From an uncultured Clostridia bacterium (GTDB lineage: Bacteria; Bacillota; Clostridia; Christensenellales; CAG-917), in the NCBI GenBank assembly GCA_900554085.1, contig USGA01000031.1, forward strand, positions 1-7,438: a stretch of DNA of 7,438 bases. The letters run 5' to 3'. The notes under the pieces are model-generated. The model was not told the origin of the DNA. It saw only the letters and a list, made by a program, of their open reading frames with translations, and searched no databases. Numbering within the stretch: position 1 is the first letter of the stretch; each line of letters opens with the position of its first letter. Below are positions 6,071-7,438 of the stretch, piece by piece. A program made the translations under genes and the position numbers.

Positions 6071-6817
6071 ATGAGAAGCGGGGGCAGGCACCCGATTAAG
6101 AAAAGAACTGCCTATGCGCTGGCGCTGGCGGGCATATCCGCGGCGCTTGCGCTTTTGTTTGTGTGGCTAGGCGTGGTCACCCGCTATGTGACGATAGCCT
6201 TTTACGCGGCGGCGGGACTTGCCGTCAACGTGCCTCTTAGCAAGAAATATTACGCCCTGCTGGTGTCGGTGGGGCTGAGTTTTCTGGTGGGCGACGTGGC
6301 GGCGGTTTCGGGATACGCGCTGTATTTCGGACCTATGGCGCTGATTTCCGCGATAATGTGGGAAAAGAGGGTGAAGTGGTATATCGCCTACCCCGTTAAA
6401 GTGGTGTGGATAAACGGCGCAATCGCCGCGCTGTATTTCGGACTCAAAGGCATACAGGTGCTTGCGCCCGACCTTGCCGCCGCGCTTCCTTATTGGGCAA
6501 TAGCCGTTGTCGGCACCGTCGCGTTGCTGCTCATAGACCTGCTTATGAATTATGCCTACCGTAATCTCAAGACCGTGGCGGCGAAAGTAATTCGCGACAA
6601 AGACGAACGCGAGGTGACCGAGGAGGAACTGCGCGCGGCGGAAGAGGACGACGCCGACCCTTTCGAGAGGGACGGGAACGGTGCGCAAAAAGCAAACGGC
6701 GTGCAATCGGACAGCCCTTTCGGAGAGAGTGACGACGAACGCGAATCGGTAGGCGCGGAGACCTCTCCCGATAAAGGCGAAGACGGAAATCCGTCTGCCG
6801 ACGGCGACGGGCAATGA
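6071..6817 (+). CDS. Polytopic membrane protein with acidic disordered C-terminal tail
   Basis: I do not recognise a named family. The 248-aa product has a basic N-terminus (RSGGRHPIKKR), then hydrophobic stretches at about 13-35, 38-56, 61-80, 81-97, 107-127 and 138-162, so probably five or six membrane helices. From about residue 175 it becomes a highly charged tail rich in Asp, Glu, Gly and Ser (for example REVTEEELRAAEEDDADPFE), likely disordered. With a basic N-terminus the tail would lie in the cytoplasm if the helix number is even. The ATG at 6071 starts one base after the preceding TGA (6067-6069) and has no strong ribosome binding site, so translation is probably by reinitiation from the J-like gene. 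The open frame extends further upstream in phase, but that part is only a shadow of the J-like gene. Tight coupling suggests it works with the two genes before it. A transporter-like or scaffold role cannot be decided from sequence. Confidence 0.8.
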   Translation: MRSGGRHPIKKRTAYALALAGISAALALLFVWLGVVTRYVTIAFYAAAGLAVNVPLSKKYYALLVSVGLSFLVGDVAAVSGYALYFGPMALISAIMWEKRVKWYIAYPVKVVWINGAIAALYFGLKGIQVLAPDLAAALPYWAIAVVGTVALLLIDLLMNYAYRNLKTVAAKVIRDKDEREVTEEELRAAEEDDADPFERDGNGAQKANGVQSDSPFGESDDERESVGAETSPDKGEDGNPSADGDGQ

Positions 6818-6870
6818 CCCTCGCGGCGGACGTGCGAACGCACCGAAAACTGTGGAAACAACATTTTATA

Positions 6871-6905
6871 ATGCAAAACCGCGCGATTATTGCGCGGTTT
6901 TGCAT
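6871..6905. terminator. Bidirectional intrinsic terminator between convergent genes
   Basis: A perfect 14-bp inverted repeat (arms 6871-6884 and 6892-6905) closes a 7-base loop GATTATT. The core is GC-rich (CCGCGC/GCGCGG), and a four-base A run on the left arm pairs with a T run on the right. Both strands therefore read a GC stem followed by TTTT. It lies 53 bases after the membrane protein stop and 29 bases beyond the stop of the convergent arsR-type gene. It can serve both. Confidence 0.85.
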
Positions 6906-6934
6906 TAAGGGAGAGAGTGTTGGGGTAAGCGGGA

Positions 6935-7267
6935 TTACAGGTTGAGGAATTGTACTCCTGCGTACATCACGTCTTCGATTTTCCTGTTTTTGAGGGAATA
7001 ATACACGATTTTTCCTTCTCGTCTGGCGCGCACGATATCCGCCGCCCGCAACAGTCTGAGTTGGTGCGAGCAGGTTGTCTGATTGAGCGCCAGCACGCGG
7101 GAGAGGTCTCCCACGCACATTTCGGATATGGACAGCGCACATATTATTTTTGCCCGCGTGACGTCGCCGCACGCCGAGAAAAATTCCGTCAGGGCGTGCA
7201 GGGTGGCGTTGTGCGGCACATAGTCGCGTATGAGTTCCACCGTTTCTTCGTCAAGCAAACTTTCCAT
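6935..7267 (-). CDS. ArsR/SmtB-family winged-helix transcriptional repressor
   Basis: ArsR-family proteins are dimeric repressors that release DNA on binding a metal or another signal. The 110-aa product shows the expected order: FSACGDVTRAKIICAL (30-45), SISEMCVGDLSRVLALNQ (46-63, the alpha-3 region), the recognition helix TTCSHQLRLLRAADIV (64-79), and the wing ARREGKIVYYSLKN (81-94). Cys51 sits where ArsR/CadC sensors carry CVC, but the second Cys is Gly. Further Cys are at 33, 43 and 66. The His/Asp/Glu zinc site of SmtB/CzrA alpha-5 is not apparent (IEDVMYAGVQFLNL). The inducer is thus unknown. I start at ATG 7267: an in-frame TTG at 7297 would place the -10 box inside the gene. No Shine-Dalgarno precedes 7267, which fits a leaderless transcript. 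The gene stands alone, convergent to the operon. Its target may be itself or a gene beyond the right edge. Confidence 0.9.
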   Translation of the reverse strand: MESLLDEETVELIRDYVPHNATLHALTEFFSACGDVTRAKIICALSISEMCVGDLSRVLALNQTTCSHQLRLLRAADIVRARREGKIVYYSLKNRKIEDVMYAGVQFLNL

Positions 7268-7268
7268 A

Positions 7269-7286
7269 GCCGCATTATAATTCGGC
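7269..7286 (-). promoter_or_regulatory. -10 box within an 18-bp dyad: candidate arsR-type promoter/operator
   Basis: On the - strand a consensus TATAAT (7279-7274) ends six bases before the ATG at 7267. This places the expected start point at or next to the A of the ATG. The surrounding 18 bases form an imperfect palindrome, GCCG-c-ATTATAAT-t-CGGC on the + strand, with one mismatched position per half. A dyad over the -10 box of an ArsR-family gene fits autorepression. The -35 region is poor: only a T-rich run at about 7296-7301. Confidence 0.5.
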
Positions 7287-7320
7287 GCATCGCGCAAAAA
7301 ACAGCGGTCTTTGACCTATT

Positions 7321-7347
7321 CCCGCGCAATTTGTCATTGTGCGCGGG
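7321..7347. repeat. GC-rich inverted repeat upstream of the ArsR-type gene
   Basis: Arms CCCGCGCA (7321-7328) and TGCGCGGG (7340-7347) form a perfect 8-bp stem with an 11-base loop. No T run follows on either strand, so it is not a standard terminator. It lies in the gene-free stretch 7298-7438. It could be a binding site or an RNA hairpin of a neighbouring transcript, or chance in GC-rich sequence. The remainder of the stretch (about 7348-7438) is G-rich on the + strand and I see no gene in it. Confidence 0.35.
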
Positions 7348-7438
7348 CGCGTCGGCGAGCGTACGGCGCGGGAAGAAAGGGGGGCGGGGGCAAAGTCGCG
7401 ACGAATCGGCGGGGAGGGTAAAGTGCGACGCGGCGCGT

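Noticed and set aside
7268..7297. TTG start adding ten residues to the ArsR-type protein
   Set aside because: The extra codons cover the -10 box and the dyad, there is no ribosome binding site, and family members usually start near the ATG at 7267.
7392..7431. Near-repeat of AAAGTCGCGACG and AAAGTGCGACG
   Set aside because: Only two short imperfect copies in GC-rich sequence at the window edge; chance similarity cannot be excluded.

Overview
The window looks like chromosomal DNA from an anaerobic member of the Clostridia (Firmicutes), probably an uncultured gut-type lineage with moderately high GC. This is inferred from the gene families: a Re-citrate-synthase-like enzyme, a small Clostridia-type P-loop protein, a long-form threonine synthase, a TLGN-type tryptophanyl-tRNA synthetase, and a DUF5685 / J-domain-like pair. 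No phage, transposon, CRISPR, rRNA or tRNA signal was seen. Seven genes and one truncated gene are packed tightly on the + strand, and one regulator gene faces them on the - strand.

Layout. Positions 1-189 hold the end of prfA (release factor 1). Twelve bases later a DRE-TIM metallolyase gene (202-1593) encodes a probable Re-citrate synthase or isopropylmalate-synthase relative. A 64-base gap follows with a possible weak terminator and an overlapping possible promoter. Next come a P-loop protein gene broken by a frameshift (1658-2073), thrC (2070-3551) and trpS (3582-4691). trpS has lost its normal 3' end and runs straight into a DUF5685 gene that has lost its normal 5' end (4583-5410). Then come a J-domain-like/TPR protein with a cysteine-string tail (5389-6069) and a polytopic membrane protein with an acidic tail (6071-6817). 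A perfect 14-bp hairpin (6871-6905) separates these from a convergent ArsR-family repressor gene (7267-6935, - strand). The last 141 bases carry no gene, only a GC-rich hairpin and G-rich sequence.

How it fits together. The first part is housekeeping: translation termination, central carbon or amino acid synthesis, threonine synthesis and tRNA charging. The last three + strand genes form a tightly coupled module (22-base overlap, then a 1-base gap) of unknown function. It would link a possible alpha-helical enzyme with Asp-rich motifs, a J-like protein that lacks HPD and ends in a cysteine string, and a membrane protein. The ArsR gene has a near-perfect -10 box inside an 18-bp dyad just before its ATG, which suggests a leaderless, self-repressed transcript.

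The most notable signals are two deletion-like scars within 2.7 kb (in the P-loop gene and at the trpS/DUF5685 junction), the HPD-less cysteine-string J-like protein, and a strong depletion of specific palindromic tetramers. By eye, CATG and AGCT are absent and GATC and CTAG occur once each, while GTAC, TCGA, ACGT and TGCA are common. All counts here were made by eye.
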